Assembly: GCF_901447155.2 (NCBI RefSeq)
Contig: NZ_LR588415.1
Location: 106,885 to 170,884, forward strand
Length of the DNA stretch: 64,000 nt
Source of the DNA: Peptoniphilus catoniae
GTDB taxonomy: Bacteria > Bacillota > Clostridia > Tissierellales > Peptoniphilaceae
Direction of reading: 5' to 3'
Of the stretch, positions 26,859-35,142 are shown piece after piece (position 1 is the stretch's first letter; every line of letters begins with the position of its first letter). Made by a program: the position numbers and the translations under genes. Below the pieces are notes generated by a model. That model did no database searches. It worked only from the letters and a program-made list of their open reading frames with translations, and was not told where the DNA came from.

Positions 26859-27923
26859 TTATTTAAGTATGCAGAATTTATAATCCTTATCTTTAAAATA
26901 GTCAATTATAGATTGAAGAGCATCAACTGTATGATCTTTGTTTTTGGCGTCGTGCATAAGGACAACGGCAACTTCGTTATGGACATTTTTGTTAAGGGTC
27001 CTATCTACATAGGTAACAAATTCTTCAGGGCTTGAAGGTCTTCTGCTCTCAGGTTCGGCATCACCTGTCATGCAATTCCAGTCAATCCACTCAATTCCAT
27101 TTTGCTTTAAAATTTCATCAGATTTAACGGTGTTGTCCCAAGACATATGACCTCCCGGGTATCTCCATACATTAGATGAAAAATCCTCTCCAAAAATATT
27201 CTTAAGTCTGCCTTGTGAAAGCTTCGCTTCTTCAATAATCTTGTCGGGGTCAGCCTTTTTTTCAGGATAAAGATCTTCATATACATGTGAAAAAGAATGA
27301 AGGGCAATAGAGTTTCCCTTAAGAACTGTCTTCTTCAAAATATCCTCGTGGTGTTCATTAACATCCTTTCCTACTACAAAGAAGGTTGCATGAACATTGT
27401 TTTTCTCTAAAATACTAAGAATTTTCGGAGTTACATAATTGTTGGGACCGTCATCAAAGGTTAGAAAAACAAGTTTATCCTTGCCTTCGTATTCAGCCTC
27501 GCCTCTTATATAAGATCTTATAGTTTTAGTATCGTAGGCATAATCATCAGCCATGGTTATATGATTTGATCCGGGGACCAAGGTTTTAACAATTGTAGTG
27601 GCCTTGTCATAGACCTCAAGACTTTGATCCTTTGGATTTAAATACTCTTTAGGTGGCTTGTAATTTATACCATTAAGATTATCGTAAGCAAGGCCGAAGT
27701 ACCAAGCAGGTAGAGAGCCTTCAATAGATATGGTTTTAGGTTTATTTATAAAACCCTTTATGGCTTTTGATATGCCAAATACTATTAAAAGCAAAAGTAG
27801 ACCTGCAAGGATTCTTCTCCTTCTCATGCGTCTTCTTCTTTTTTGCATTCTCTTCTTTCTTTGAAGCCTGGTTGATTCAGGAGCTTTTTTAGTTTGTTTA
27901 TTAAAATTATTATCAGAGTTCAT
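26859..27923 (-). CDS. Membrane-anchored polysaccharide deacetylase (NodB/CE4 family)
   Basis: Probable de-N-acetylase of peptidoglycan or another wall glycan. A 354-residue protein with an Arg/Lys-rich cytoplasmic N-terminus (~residues 20-37), one membrane segment (~38-54), a linker domain and a C-terminal NodB domain (~150-350). The CE4 motifs are present: FLTFDDGP (catalytic Asp plus metal Asp), SLHSFSH (metal histidines), RYPGG and VVLMHD (catalytic His). The ATG at 27923 follows GGAGGAAG; an ATG 14 codons upstream lacks a ribosome site. Substrate is inferred from the family, commonly linked to lysozyme resistance. Confidence 0.9.
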   Translation of the reverse strand: MNSDNNFNKQTKKAPESTRLQRKKRMQKRRRRMRRRRILAGLLLLLIVFGISKAIKGFINKPKTISIEGSLPAWYFGLAYDNLNGINYKPPKEYLNPKDQSLEVYDKATTIVKTLVPGSNHITMADDYAYDTKTIRSYIRGEAEYEGKDKLVFLTFDDGPNNYVTPKILSILEKNNVHATFFVVGKDVNEHHEDILKKTVLKGNSIALHSFSHVYEDLYPEKKADPDKIIEEAKLSQGRLKNIFGEDFSSNVWRYPGGHMSWDNTVKSDEILKQNGIEWIDWNCMTGDAEPESRRPSSPEEFVTYVDRTLNKNVHNEVAVVLMHDAKNKDHTVDALQSIIDYFKDKDYKFCILK

Positions 27924-27977
27924 TATCTTCCTCCGGGGATATCTATATAAAAACATTAAATTCATATTGTAAGTAAT

Positions 27978-27986
27978 AGTGTACCA
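27978..27986 (-). promoter_or_regulatory. Possible extended -10 of the deacetylase gene
   Basis: Minus-strand TG-G-TACACT lies about 55 bases upstream of the start codon at 27923; no strong -35 is seen. Confidence 0.35.
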
Positions 27987-28110
27987 TGAAAATTAAATTA
28001 TTAAAATATAGTAGATAAAAATTGCTTTCTATAAATGATTAAATTTATCAGCTTTATAGTAGGATTTAAAAATAAAGATGACTTTTATGATAAAATTATC
28101 TTTAAGAGGG

Positions 28111-28209
28111 GAGAAATCTATCTTATTAAATCCGAGATCTCTGCTTGCGGTCGCTGCGCACCTTTAGTCGAGATGACTTGACTTTGTAATATTCACTTAA
28201 GCGAGATGA
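28111..28209. repeat. Dispersed palindromic repeat, copy C (right half)
   Basis: GAGAAATCT, then GAGATCTCTGCTTGCGG, GTCGCTGCGC and TTTAGTCGAGATGAC, followed by a degenerate GCGAGATGA unit. It lacks the usual left-end GTCATTTCGAC units, so it looks truncated. Part of the 677-base gene-free stretch 27966-28642; nothing is seen in 27984-28110. Confidence 0.75.
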
Positions 28210-28276
28210 TTATAATTTATTTAAGTCTTGTATCAAAATAGTCTAAAAGCGTTTTAAGGGGTAAGAAGGGGGAGCG

Positions 28277-28321
28277 CGAGGGGGACGATAGGGAGAATCG
28301 CAACTCCCTTAGTCCCCCTCG
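28277..28321. repeat. GC-rich 45-bp palindrome
   Basis: CGAGGGGGAC faces GTCCCCCTCG across an inner AGGGAG/CTCCCT stem and an 8-base loop: 16 paired bases interrupted by a 3-base/2-base internal bulge. It is much richer in G+C than the genome average and lies between repeat copies C and D. No T-run follows, so it is not a standard terminator. Confidence 0.75.
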
Positions 28322-28345
28322 TATGAAGAAGTATAGAATATAAAA

Positions 28346-28422
28346 AGAGATCTCTGCTTGCAGTCGCTGCGCACCTTTAGTCGAGATGACAAACTTAGAA
28401 ATAACCACCTAGTCGAGATGAC
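28346..28422. repeat. Dispersed palindromic repeat, copy D (right half)
   Basis: AGAGATCTCTGCTTGCAG, GTCGCTGCGC and TTTAGTCGAGATGAC, nearly identical to copy C over ~50 bases, with an extra AGTCGAGATGACT unit at the end. Confidence 0.75.
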
Positions 28423-28431
28423 TAATATCAC

Positions 28432-28601
28432 CAGTCATTTCGACTGATAGAAAGCACCAGCACCCCAGTCATTTCGACCGAACATAGCATTCGACCCTCA
28501 GTCATTTCGACTGGAGCGAATGAAATGAGCGAAACGGAGAAATCTCTCTTTTCACCCGAAATTTCGCCATGCCTTCACTTTGTTCACTTAGTTGAGATGA
28601 C
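28432..28601. repeat. Dispersed palindromic repeat, copy E (full length)
   Basis: Three left-end units (CAGTCATTTCGAC-type at 28432, 28466 and 28499), then GGAGCGAATGAAATGAGCG, GGAGAAATCTC, a diverged right half and TTAGTTGAGATGACAG. The closest match is copy A, over the whole length. Confidence 0.85.
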
Positions 28602-28642
28602 AGACTTAGAAATTTCTTATTAATTATATTAGAGGAGGCTTT

Positions 28643-29071
28643 ATGGAAAAGCTTTTAGTAAGTGCCTGTCTTTTAGGCTGCAAATGCAGATATGACGGCA
28701 GAGATAACAAAATAGATTTAAAGTATCTTAAAGAAAAATATGAGTTTGTTTCCTGCTGTCCTGAAGTTTTATCAGGTATGACTATTCCAAGAGAGCCTGC
28801 TGAAATTTTAAAAGACAGGGTTATTAATAAACAGGGAGAAGATGTAACGAAATATTTTTTAAAGGGAGCGGATAAGGCTCTTATAATTTGTGAGAAAAAT
28901 AATATAAAAAAGGCCTTAATGAAGGAAAAATCTCCAAGTTGCGGCAGCTCCTTTGTTTATGACGGAAGCCATAGTAGGGTTTTAATAGAGGGTCAAGGCT
29001 TTACTGTAAGGGCTTTAAGGGAAAAGGGCATAGAAGTTTACTCTGAAAGGGAAATAGACAAGCTCCTTTAA
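28643..29071 (+). CDS. DUF523 family protein
   Basis: A 142-residue cysteine-rich protein of the DUF523 family: SACLLG followed by CRYDG near the N-terminus, CCPEVLSGM near residue 38 and KSPSCGS near residue 94. The conserved cysteines and small size are typical; the function of the family is not known and a metal or thiol role is only guessed. ATG with AGAGGAGG 6 bases upstream. Its promoter must lie just after the repeat cluster. Confidence 0.88.
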   Translation: MEKLLVSACLLGCKCRYDGRDNKIDLKYLKEKYEFVSCCPEVLSGMTIPREPAEILKDRVINKQGEDVTKYFLKGADKALIICEKNNIKKALMKEKSPSCGSSFVYDGSHSRVLIEGQGFTVRALREKGIEVYSEREIDKLL

Positions 29072-29105
29072 TAGAATCGATAGTATATAGGGTCATAGGC
29101 TAATG

Positions 29106-29114
29106 TGTTATAAT
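29106..29114 (+). promoter_or_regulatory. Extended -10 promoter of the nitroreductase/t6A operon
   Basis: TG-T-TATAAT (perfect extended -10), 17 bases before the start codon of the nitroreductase gene, so the leader is only ~10 nt; the -35 is poor. Genes from 29131 to about 34657 run without a clear internal terminator. Confidence 0.6.
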
Positions 29115-29130
29115 TAGCGTGGAGGTAGTT

Positions 29131-29652
29131 ATGTTTAGCGATTTAATAAAAAAGAGAAGAAGTATAAGAAAATTTAAAGATCAACCTCTTAAAAAAGAAG
29201 AAATAAAAACTATACTTGAGGCGGGTTTAAGATCTCCCACTGCTAAGAATTTAAAGTCGGTACACTTTGTTGTAGTTGAGGATAAGGACACCTTGGAAAA
29301 GCTTTCACATTTTAAGACAAAAAATGCAGGTTTTTTAAAGGATGCCGCTCTTGCTATAGCAGTTTTGTCTGACAAAAGACTGGCAGTTACAACCTACAGT
29401 CAGGATGCTACTATTGCCGCTACAATTTTGCAGCTTCAAGCTGAAGATTTAGATATAGGTTCTTGTTGGGCTAATATTAATATTGCGGTAAATGACAAGG
29501 GGATACCTGCAGGGGATGCTGTTAGAGAAATACTTGACATACCTGAATACATGAATGTGGAATGTGTTTTGGCTTTTGGATATAAGAACGAAAAAAAGAG
29601 TGAGAAAGCTTTAAGAAGCTTTGAGGATTTTGTTCATTATGGAAAATTCTAA
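29131..29652 (+). CDS. Nitroreductase family FMN oxidoreductase
   Basis: A 173-residue protein of the small NAD(P)H:FMN nitroreductase fold. The N-terminal RRSIRKFKDQPL motif contacts FMN phosphate, GLRSPTAKN follows near residue 34, and the segment DIGSCWANI near residue 108 is typical. The ATG at 29131 has GGAGG 5 bases upstream; a GTG four codons earlier overlaps the ribosome site. The natural substrate is unknown. It overlaps tsaE by 14 bases. Confidence 0.88.
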   Translation: MFSDLIKKRRSIRKFKDQPLKKEEIKTILEAGLRSPTAKNLKSVHFVVVEDKDTLEKLSHFKTKNAGFLKDAALAIAVLSDKRLAVTTYSQDATIAATILQLQAEDLDIGSCWANINIAVNDKGIPAGDAVREILDIPEYMNVECVLAFGYKNEKKSEKALRSFEDFVHYGKF

Positions 29653-30097
29653 AACTTTTTATTTAAAGAACCTGGAGGAAACAGAAGCTTTCGGTTTAAA
29701 ATTAGGCAAGCTTTTAAAGGCGAAGGATGTAGTTTGCTTAAATGGAGATTTAGGTGACGGAAAGACAACCTTAACCAAAAGCATAGGTAGGGGAATGGGA
29801 ATAAAAGATTATATAACCTCCCCCACCTTTAATATTATTAATGAATACTATAGTGACCTTAACCTTTATCACTTTGACACCTATAGACTCGAGAATGTGG
29901 AAGAAGTGGAATATCTTGGCTTTGATGAATATTTTTACGGTGATGGAGTTTGTGTTGTTGAGTGGGCGGATAGAATAAAAGATTTTTTGCCTGAACAATA
30001 TTTGGAGATAAACTTGGAAAAGGTTGATGACAATAAAAGAAAAGTTGAAGTAAGGGCAATAGGGGAAAGGCCCTGCTTTATATTGGAGGAATTATGA
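29639..30097 (+). CDS. tsaE: tRNA t6A biosynthesis ATPase TsaE
   Basis: P-loop ATPase of the TsaBDE complex that makes N6-threonylcarbamoyladenosine at A37 of ANN-decoding tRNAs. The 152-residue protein has Walker A GDLGDGKTT, the TSPTFNIINEY switch region and VCVVEWADRI, all standard for TsaE. ATG at 29639 is preferred; one six codons earlier is also in frame and the ribosome site is weak, consistent with coupling to the overlapping nitroreductase gene. Its end overlaps tsaB by 4 bases. Confidence 0.93.
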   Translation: MENSKTFYLKNLEETEAFGLKLGKLLKAKDVVCLNGDLGDGKTTLTKSIGRGMGIKDYITSPTFNIINEYYSDLNLYHFDTYRLENVEEVEYLGFDEYFYGDGVCVVEWADRIKDFLPEQYLEINLEKVDDNKRKVEVRAIGERPCFILEEL

Positions 30098-30792
30098 TAA
30101 CACTTGGTCTTGATACGTCAACTATGAGGACATCTGTGGGACTTGCTTATGACAATGAAGAAATAGCTTCTTTTGAAATAACCTCATCTGTAAATAACTC
30201 TGAAGACTTAGTTGATATGGTGGATGACATTTTTAATAAACTTAAAATTACTATATCTGATGTAGATCTTATAGGGGTAGGTATAGGACCGGGCTCCTAT
30301 ACGGGGACAAGAATAGCCGTTACTGTGGCAAGAACCTTGGCACAGGCTTTAAATAAAGAGATAAAAGCTGTATCCTCTTTAAAGTCCTTGGCTTTAAATT
30401 ATCAGGGAGACAGGAGGGTTTTATCCCTTGTTGATGCTAGAAGAAATAGAGCCTACTATGGGCTATATAAAAATTCAGAAGGGATACCTGTTGATCTTTC
30501 TTGTGACGGAGTTGAGGAAGTTGAATCTTTAAGAAATCGACTAAAGGGGGAAAGACTTCTTTTATTGGGAACGGGAGCAGACAAGTTTAAGGACTTTTTT
30601 GCGGAAGAAGCTGATGTTGCAACTATTCCCGACAGATATATTAAAGGGTCCAATATAGCAAGACTTGCCTACTTGGAATACAAGAGAACAGGTGGAGATA
30701 ACCTTTTGGAGGTTTTACCCAACTATGTAACTAAATCTCAAGCTGAAAGGGAGCTTGAAAAGAAAGAAGCGGGACTTAATGAAGTTGATTAG
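30094..30792 (+). CDS. tsaB: tRNA t6A biosynthesis protein TsaB
   Basis: ASKHA-fold partner and scaffold of TsaD. The 232-residue sequence begins with LGLDTSTMRTSVGL (phosphate-1 region) and has GIGPGSYTGTRIA near residue 65, the family hallmark. It overlaps tsaE by 4 bases (ATGA) and its 3' end overlaps rimI by 14 bases, so tsaE-tsaB-rimI-tsaD is a translationally coupled set. Confidence 0.94.
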   Translation: MITLGLDTSTMRTSVGLAYDNEEIASFEITSSVNNSEDLVDMVDDIFNKLKITISDVDLIGVGIGPGSYTGTRIAVTVARTLAQALNKEIKAVSSLKSLALNYQGDRRVLSLVDARRNRAYYGLYKNSEGIPVDLSCDGVEEVESLRNRLKGERLLLLGTGADKFKDFFAEEADVATIPDRYIKGSNIARLAYLEYKRTGGDNLLEVLPNYVTKSQAERELEKKEAGLNEVD

Positions 30793-31198
30793 GGCATGCC
30801 AAGAGGACATAAAGGAAATTGCCCTTATGGAAGAAAAAATATTTTCTAATCCTTGGAGCGAAAAGATTTTAAAGGACTATATTTTATCTTCAAATTCTAT
30901 AATTTATATATTAAGAGATAAAGATCCTATAGGATATTTATGCGGATCTGAAATTTTAGGAGAGGTGTCTCTTGATAGAATAGGAATTGATAAAGAAAAA
31001 AGAGGCAAGGGCTATTCAAAAATTTTAATGGACAGGTTTATAGAAGACAAAAAGGAAAAAAATTTTACCTTAGAGGTAAGATCTGATAATGAAGCTGCCC
31101 TTTCTTTATATAAAAATTACGGTTTTAAAGAAGAAGGCTTAAGAAAAGACTATTACGGTTTAGGAAAAGATGCAATAATAATGTGGAGGCGAAAATGA
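30779..31198 (+). CDS. rimI: Ribosomal-protein-alanine N-acetyltransferase family (RimI)
   Basis: A 139-residue GNAT enzyme predicted to acetylate protein N-termini (S18 in E. coli). The acetyl-CoA loop is seen in [15 protein letters not shown], and the late motif [20 protein letters not shown] is typical of RimI. The ATG at 30779 (MKLIRA) keeps the normal RimI length; an ATG eight codons upstream is also open. Position between tsaB and tsaD is common in Firmicutes. Confidence 0.9.
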   Translation: MKLIRACQEDIKEIALMEEKIFSNPWSEKILKDYILSSNSIIYILRDKDPIGYLCGSEILGEVSLDRIGIDKEKRGKGYSKILMDRFIEDKKEKNFTLEVRSDNEAALSLYKNYGFKEEGLRKDYYGLGKDAIIMWRRK

Positions 31199-32190
31199 AG
31201 GTACTGGCTATAGAAACATCGTGTGATGAAACTGCCGCTGCGGTAGTGGAGGATGGCAGAGAGGTGCTGTCTAATATAATATCCTCCCAAATAGCCACTC
31301 ACAAAAAATTTGGAGGAGTGGTGCCTGAGATAGCATCAAGGCAGCATGTTGAGGCTATCAATACAGTTCTTGATCAGGCTATAAAAGAATCGGGAATTAA
31401 GCTTTGTGATATAGATTTAGTTGCAGCTACAAGAGGCCCGGGACTGGTAGGGGCACTTTTAGTAGGCCTTAGCAGTGCCAAGGCTCTTGCTTATGCAATA
31501 GGCAAGCCCTTTATAGGAGTAAATCATATTTACGGACATGTTTGTGCCAACTACATAAGCCACAAGGACCTGGAACCGCCCTTTATAGGTCTTATAGTTT
31601 CAGGAGGACACACCTACCTTGTAAAAGTAAGGGACTATGTGGATTTTGAACTTATAGGAAGGACAAGAGACGATGCTTGCGGAGAAGCTTATGATAAGGT
31701 CGCTAGGGCCATGGGTATAGGTTATCCTGGAGGACCTGTAATAGATAGACTTGCTAAAAAAGGAAAAGCCGACATTGATTTTCCAAGAGTAATGCTTGAA
31801 GAGGACTCCTATGATTTTTCCTTCAGCGGATTAAAAACTGCGGTGATAAATTATCTTCATCACATGGAGCAAAAAAAAGAAAAATATAGAGTGGAGGATG
31901 TGGCGGCATCCTTTCAAAATGCTGTGATTGATGTTCTGGTAGATAAATCTATAAGACTTGCCAAGAGGGAGAGGTTAAATAAGATAGTTATTGCCGGAGG
32001 GGTTTCGGCAAATTCAGCCTTAAGGGAAAGATTAAAAGAATCAGCAGCTAAGGAAGGCATAGGTGTCTATTATCCGGATCTTGGCTTGTGTACAGATAAT
32101 GCAGCTATGATAGGATCTTTAGGTTATTATGTATACAAGTCCGGGAAAATAGATGGAGATTTTTATGCCAGACCTAATTTATCTTTGTAA
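31195..32190 (+). CDS. tsaD: tRNA t6A transferase catalytic subunit TsaD
   Basis: Transfers the threonylcarbamoyl group from TC-AMP to A37 of tRNA. The 331-residue protein shows [14 protein letters not shown] at the N-terminus, the metal-binding NHIYGH near residue 110, a phosphate loop SGGHTYL and late [12 protein letters not shown] overlaps the rimI stop (ATGA) with GGAGG 7 bases upstream. An in-frame ATG four codons earlier lies inside that ribosome site and is rejected. Confidence 0.96.
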   Translation: MKVLAIETSCDETAAAVVEDGREVLSNIISSQIATHKKFGGVVPEIASRQHVEAINTVLDQAIKESGIKLCDIDLVAATRGPGLVGALLVGLSSAKALAYAIGKPFIGVNHIYGHVCANYISHKDLEPPFIGLIVSGGHTYLVKVRDYVDFELIGRTRDDACGEAYDKVARAMGIGYPGGPVIDRLAKKGKADIDFPRVMLEEDSYDFSFSGLKTAVINYLHHMEQKKEKYRVEDVAASFQNAVIDVLVDKSIRLAKRERLNKIVIAGGVSANSALRERLKESAAKEGIGVYYPDLGLCTDNAAMIGSLGYYVYKSGKIDGDFYARPNLSL

Positions 32191-32205
32191 GATAGGAGGA
32201 TAAAA

Positions 32206-33378
32206 ATGAAAGATTTTATATTTGATGTAGGAACTAAGATTTTATTCGGTAAGGATCAATTAAAAAATTTACCTAAGGAAATTAAAAAATATGGAGACAG
32301 AGTTCTTCTTGTTTATGGAGGAGGCTCTATAAAAAAAATAGGTCTTTATAATAAGGTAGTGGAGCTTTTAAATGAAAATGATATTTTCTTTAAGGAGCTT
32401 GCCGGAGTTGAACCTAATCCGAGAGTGGAATCTGCAGCAGAAGGAGTAAAAATAGCTCGTGAAAACAATTTGAACTTCGTCCTTGCAGTAGGAGGAGGCT
32501 CAACTATAGATTGCTCCAAGCTAATATCAGCAGCCTTTTATGAAGACTGTTATCCTTGGGACATTGTAACGAGAAAGGTAAAACCTAAAAAGGGACTACC
32601 TATAGGAACTATACTTACTTTGGCGGCAACAGGTTCTGAAATGGACAGAGGGTCTGTCATTACCAATCAAAAGACTAAACAAAAACTCGGTTGGGCAGCA
32701 AACTTTACCCTACCTAAGTTCTCTATATTAAATCCGGAATTTACCTATTCAGTACCTAAAAAACATACTGCTGCAGGTACTGCAGACATTATGAGCCATA
32801 CTATGGAAAACTATTTTACCTTAAATGACGGAGCTTATTTAGTAGACAGATTTTCCGAAGGACTTCTTAAAACCTGTATTAAGTACGGCAAAATCGCTTA
32901 CGAAAAGCCTGATGATTATGAAGCAAGGGCCAACTTAATGTGGGCAAACACTTGGGCTATTAACGGTTTACTTGATTCAGGCAAGGACACTGAATGGTCA
33001 GTTCATGCTATGGAACATGAGCTTTCAGCCCACAATGATTTAACTCACGGTTGGGGGCTTGCTATACTTACACCTTCATGGTTAAGATACTGCCTAAGCA
33101 ATGATACTGTAGATAAAATTTGCGAATTTGGACAAAATGTCTTTGGTCTTGAAATTGGAGAGGACAAGTTTAAAACAGCTGAAGAGGCAATTAAACTACT
33201 TTCAGAATTTTTCAAGTCCTTGGATATACCTCAAAGTCTAAAGGAAGTAGGCTTTAAGGAGGAGGATCTTCCTGTAATGGCAGAGGCCTGCATTAAAAAT
33301 CACAAAGGAAATATAAAGGGCTTTGTAGAACTTGATGAAGCTGCAGTTTTAGAAATTTATAAAATGAGTTATAAATAA
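32206..33378 (+). CDS. Iron-containing alcohol dehydrogenase (butanol dehydrogenase type)
   Basis: A 390-residue group III alcohol dehydrogenase, closest in style to clostridial BdhA/BdhB and YqhD. Nucleotide binding is marked by VGGGSTIDCSK near residue 95; metal ligands are expected at Asp in AGTADIMSH and the histidines of SHTMENYF, HAMEHE and NDLTHGWG. It would reduce aldehydes to alcohols with NAD(P)H during fermentation; the substrate is not decided by sequence. AGGAGG 8 bases upstream of the ATG. It follows tsaD by 15 bases and overlaps the next gene by one base. Confidence 0.93.
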   Translation: MKDFIFDVGTKILFGKDQLKNLPKEIKKYGDRVLLVYGGGSIKKIGLYNKVVELLNENDIFFKELAGVEPNPRVESAAEGVKIARENNLNFVLAVGGGSTIDCSKLISAAFYEDCYPWDIVTRKVKPKKGLPIGTILTLAATGSEMDRGSVITNQKTKQKLGWAANFTLPKFSILNPEFTYSVPKKHTAAGTADIMSHTMENYFTLNDGAYLVDRFSEGLLKTCIKYGKIAYEKPDDYEARANLMWANTWAINGLLDSGKDTEWSVHAMEHELSAHNDLTHGWGLAILTPSWLRYCLSNDTVDKICEFGQNVFGLEIGEDKFKTAEEAIKLLSEFFKSLDIPQSLKEVGFKEEDLPVMAEACIKNHKGNIKGFVELDEAAVLEIYKMSYK

Positions 33379-34175
33379 TGAAAGCACAAAAAGTATTTAG
33401 ACTGTGGGTAGCTGCAATTATTCTTTTGTTGCTACCTACAAGAGTCTATGCGGACATGGGGCCCAAACCCAGTCTAAATATAAAAATTAAAAACTTTGAA
33501 GAAGGTTATAAGCTTTACCCTTCAAGTAAGGAGTATAAGGATTATACCTTAATTAATAGAAATGAAGATTTAAGTCAGGAATTTGTAGACCGGTACAAGA
33601 TTTTAAATGGTATTGATAAAGGCATACCTATTCAAAGCTACTATAAAGAAGAGGGAGGATATCTTCTTCATACATACAGTTACAGAGTCCCTCCTACTAT
33701 AAGATATATTTGTCTTGAAGCTGACGGATCTGTAAGGGAGTCAAACTATTTTCAAATAAAGGTCTTTAATGAAAATCTTGCCTTGGATTTGGAGACTATG
33801 ACTCTTAAAAGGTCAGTGCCCTTGGCTGTTGACTACTTACTTCAATTTTTAAAAACTTTTTTACCCACACTAGCCTTGGAATTTGCCCTGCTTTATTTTT
33901 TCGGCTATAGAGGTAGACACAACTTTAAAGTTTTTTTACTGATAAACCTTATAACTCAAGGGATTCTTCATATAACTTGCAGCTATGTTTGCTTTAAATA
34001 TGGATTTTTGTCGGCAGGTCTTACTATGGTGCCTATAGAAATATTTATAATTATAGTTGAGGGAGTTTATTTAGGTAAAAATCTTCAAGGGAAAACAACC
34101 CTTAGAAATGTTGTCTATGCCATATCTGCCAATATTTTAAGCTTTCTTTTAGGTATTAGTTTATACACAATTTAA
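33378..34175 (+). CDS. Exported membrane protein of unknown function
   Basis: I do not recognise a named family. The 265-residue protein has a cleavable-looking signal (hydrophobic ~8-24, ending VYADMGPKPS), an extracellular domain of ~125 residues that is rich in Tyr and charged residues, then four or five membrane segments from ~150 to the C-terminus. The signal followed by DMGPKPS resembles other uncharacterised Firmicutes membrane proteins, but no function is known to me. Start overlaps the alcohol dehydrogenase stop (TAATG), so the two are probably translated together. Confidence 0.7.
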   Translation: MKAQKVFRLWVAAIILLLLPTRVYADMGPKPSLNIKIKNFEEGYKLYPSSKEYKDYTLINRNEDLSQEFVDRYKILNGIDKGIPIQSYYKEEGGYLLHTYSYRVPPTIRYICLEADGSVRESNYFQIKVFNENLALDLETMTLKRSVPLAVDYLLQFLKTFLPTLALEFALLYFFGYRGRHNFKVFLLINLITQGILHITCSYVCFKYGFLSAGLTMVPIEIFIIIVEGVYLGKNLQGKTTLRNVVYAISANILSFLLGISLYTI

Positions 34176-34192
34176 TTTTCGGAGATGATAAC

Positions 34193-34657
34193 TTGTTTAA
34201 TGTAGTTTTATATGAACCTGAAATACCTCACAATACCGGTGCTATTGCAAGAACCTGTGTCCTTACAAGAAGCAGACTTCATCTTATAAAACCCCTGGGA
34301 TTTTCCATAAGCGATAAGGCTTTAAAAAGAGCAGGTCTTGATTACTGGAAGTATTTGGATCTTACAGTCTATGATGACTATGAAGATTTTTTAAGAAAAA
34401 ACACCGATATTTGTATTTACTACTCCACTACTAAGACCAGGAACAACTATTCCCAAGTTAAATATAAGGATGGGGACTTTATAATGTTTGGCCCTGAAAC
34501 TAGGGGGATACCTGAGGATATACTTAAAAGATATCCCGGTAGGTGCATAAGGATACCTATGATAGGGGAGTTGAAAAGGTCGCTTAATCTTGCCAACTCC
34601 GCAAATATAGTTTTATATGAAGCCTTAAGACAAAATGATTTTCCAAATTTGGTGTAG
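34193..34657 (+). CDS. trmL: tRNA (cytidine/uridine-34 2'-O)-methyltransferase
   Basis: SpoU/TrmD-fold (SPOUT) enzyme that methylates the wobble ribose of tRNA-Leu isoacceptors. The 154-residue minimal form has NVVLYEPEIPHNTGAIAR at the start, GPETRGIP near residue 102 and the knot motif RSLNLANSANIVLYEAL. TTG start with GGAGAT upstream, 17 bases after the previous gene. The small size and N-terminus match TrmL rather than longer SpoU 23S enzymes. Confidence 0.94.
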   Translation: MFNVVLYEPEIPHNTGAIARTCVLTRSRLHLIKPLGFSISDKALKRAGLDYWKYLDLTVYDDYEDFLRKNTDICIYYSTTKTRNNYSQVKYKDGDFIMFGPETRGIPEDILKRYPGRCIRIPMIGELKRSLNLANSANIVLYEALRQNDFPNLV

Positions 34658-34670
34658 GAAAGTCTAAAGA

Positions 34671-34757
34671 ATAATTTAATAGACTAAGGATGAATATTTA
34701 TCTTTTCACATTTTGACAGTAAATAAGTAATGCTTTCTTATTTATAAGAAGATTTAT
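34671..34757 (+). other. Two small hairpins after trmL, weak terminator candidates
   Basis: AGTCTA/TAGACT (34671-34685) and a tighter TTCTTAT/ATAAGAA (34735-34750) followed by an AT-rich run. Neither is a strong terminator. The rest of the stretch up to 34900 is AT-rich with nothing else recognised. Confidence 0.35.
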
Positions 34758-34903
34758 TTATATTTTTAAGCCTTGTCAATTTGCTGAAGCTCATTTGTTC
34801 ATCCTTTTTTATTTGGACTTATAGTCAATTTATAATTTTTTATAAAATACAGAGGGTGTAAATAAAAAATTTTGAAAAGTATAAAGAAATTTGCAAAATT
34901 TCC

Positions 34904-34932
34904 TTTACAAATGTCAAAGTCTTTTATATAAT
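34904..34932 (+). promoter_or_regulatory. Promoter of the S10-spc-alpha ribosomal operon
   Basis: TTTACA (34904-34909), 17-bp spacer and perfect TATAAT (34927-34932). Transcription would begin near 34939, about 205 nt before rpsJ. Confidence 0.85.
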
Positions 34933-34938
34933 ATTAAA

Positions 34939-35142
34939 GCGTTTGAAATAGATTAGTTGCGATGATTCCATAAGTTGCTTGAATTTTGCGGAAAAAAGGA
35001 ATTCAAGGTAATTATGGATGAGAAGTTCGGGCAAGACTCGGGCGTAGGTTATTTTTTCTTTTTTAATGCACACCATGAAACACCGGGGTGCGTTTATCAA
35101 TAACCTTACTCGCAAATGTTTTTAGCGAATAGGAGGGAAAGT
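34939..35142 (+). ncRNA. Structured leader of the S10 operon, candidate ribosomal-protein autoregulatory site
   Basis: The ~200-nt leader folds into a long-range stem (GTAGGTTATT at 35044-35053 with AATAACC-TTAC at 35099-35110) enclosing a GCAC/GTGC hairpin (35068-35092), then TCGC/GCGA (35110-35129) close to the rpsJ ribosome site. By position and form it is a candidate r-protein (L4-type) regulatory leader; that assignment is inference. Confidence 0.5.

Noticed and set aside
28217-28408. 63-codon minus-strand open frame in the repeat cluster
   Set aside because: It runs through repeat copies and the GC-rich palindrome, has no ribosome site, and its translation simply reflects the repeat sequence.
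18747-28601. CRISPR-like array from the recurring GTCATTTCGAC units
   Set aside because: Spacing is irregular, there are no uniform spacers, no cas genes, and the units are ends of a larger palindrome.
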